From positions 1-6,990 of the forward strand of contig AQSL01000064.1 of the NCBI GenBank assembly GCA_000403035.1: DNA of 6,990 nt. Reading direction: 5' to 3'. Source of the DNA: Candidatus Latescibacter anaerobius SCGC AAA252-E07 (lineage in GTDB: Bacteria; Latescibacterota; Latescibacteria; Latescibacterales; Latescibacteraceae). The notes beneath the pieces were generated by a model, which was not told the DNA's origin, made no database searches, and saw only the letters and a list, made by a program, of their open reading frames with translations. Position 1 is the first letter of the stretch. Each line of letters begins with the position of its first letter. Below are positions 6,875-6,990 of the stretch, piece by piece. A program made the translations under genes and the position numbers.

Positions 6875-6900
6875 AGAGTGCAATAAGAGTGCAATAAGAG
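6875..6900. repeat. Tandem duplication of an 11-bp unit upstream of nagA
   Basis: The unit AGAGTGCAATA occurs twice in a row (6875-6885 and 6886-6896), followed by a partial third AGAG (6897-6900). The two copies are identical. It may be a duplicated protein-binding site or simple replication slippage. It lies about 95-125 bp upstream of the predicted nagA transcription start. Confidence 0.8.
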
Positions 6901-6990
6901 ATATGAAGACAGAATCCGGAATACTCTTTCCGATAGTATTACAGGTAATTATTTTCTCCGGCTTCTGATGAAAATGTAAACTTTTAGGAG

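Noticed and set aside
6904..6969. A 21-codon plus-strand frame beginning MKTESGILFP
   Set aside because: It is too short, has no clear ribosome binding site, and lies in a probable regulatory region.

Overview
The window is a stretch of bacterial chromosome with balanced base composition. It carries five genes, all on the minus strand and closely spaced, so transcription runs from right to left. The order of transcription is nagA (N-acetylglucosamine-6-phosphate deacetylase), a stand-alone homocysteine S-methyltransferase-family protein, a uroporphyrinogen-decarboxylase (URO-D)-family protein, a large GT-C-like membrane protein and an AIM24/TIGR00266-family protein. Ribosome binding sites are Shine-Dalgarno type. 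I see no rRNA, tRNA, CRISPR, insertion sequence or phage gene. Gene content suggests a little-studied environmental heterotroph, such as a candidate-phylum or FCB/PVC-type genome where catabolic URO-D paralogues are common. The sequence does not fix the phylum.

Region by region: 6726-6990 is the leader upstream of nagA. It has a plausible promoter with a perfect TTGACA -35, an AT-rich imperfect palindrome over the predicted -10, an 11-bp tandem duplication, and an AGGAG at the extreme right edge that may serve a divergent gene outside the window. nagA (5547-6725) abuts the methyltransferase gene (4647-5546) with no spacer. After 134 bp comes the URO-D-family gene (3397-4512) with a strong ribosome binding site. 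After 58 bp comes the 781-residue membrane protein (993-3338), and after about 45 bp the AIM24 gene, whose likely start is an internal GTG (192-947). Region 1-191 has no gene but holds a composite inverted repeat that could form an RNA hairpin downstream of the last gene.

How the genes work together: NagA feeds amino-sugar phosphates into central metabolism or cell-wall recycling. The methyltransferase and the URO-D-like protein belong to superfamilies that handle methyl groups through zinc-bound thiols and corrinoids, and their adjacency allows a methyl-transfer module. However, no corrinoid-binding protein lies in the window, and the URO-D member lacks the cysteines expected of a thiol methyltransferase. 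The membrane protein and the AIM24 protein concern the cell surface or are unassigned and may simply be co-transcribed. No firmly novel system is visible. The points most worth a second look are the variant active sites of NagA and the URO-D protein, the nagA/methyltransferase junction, and the inverted repeat at the left end.
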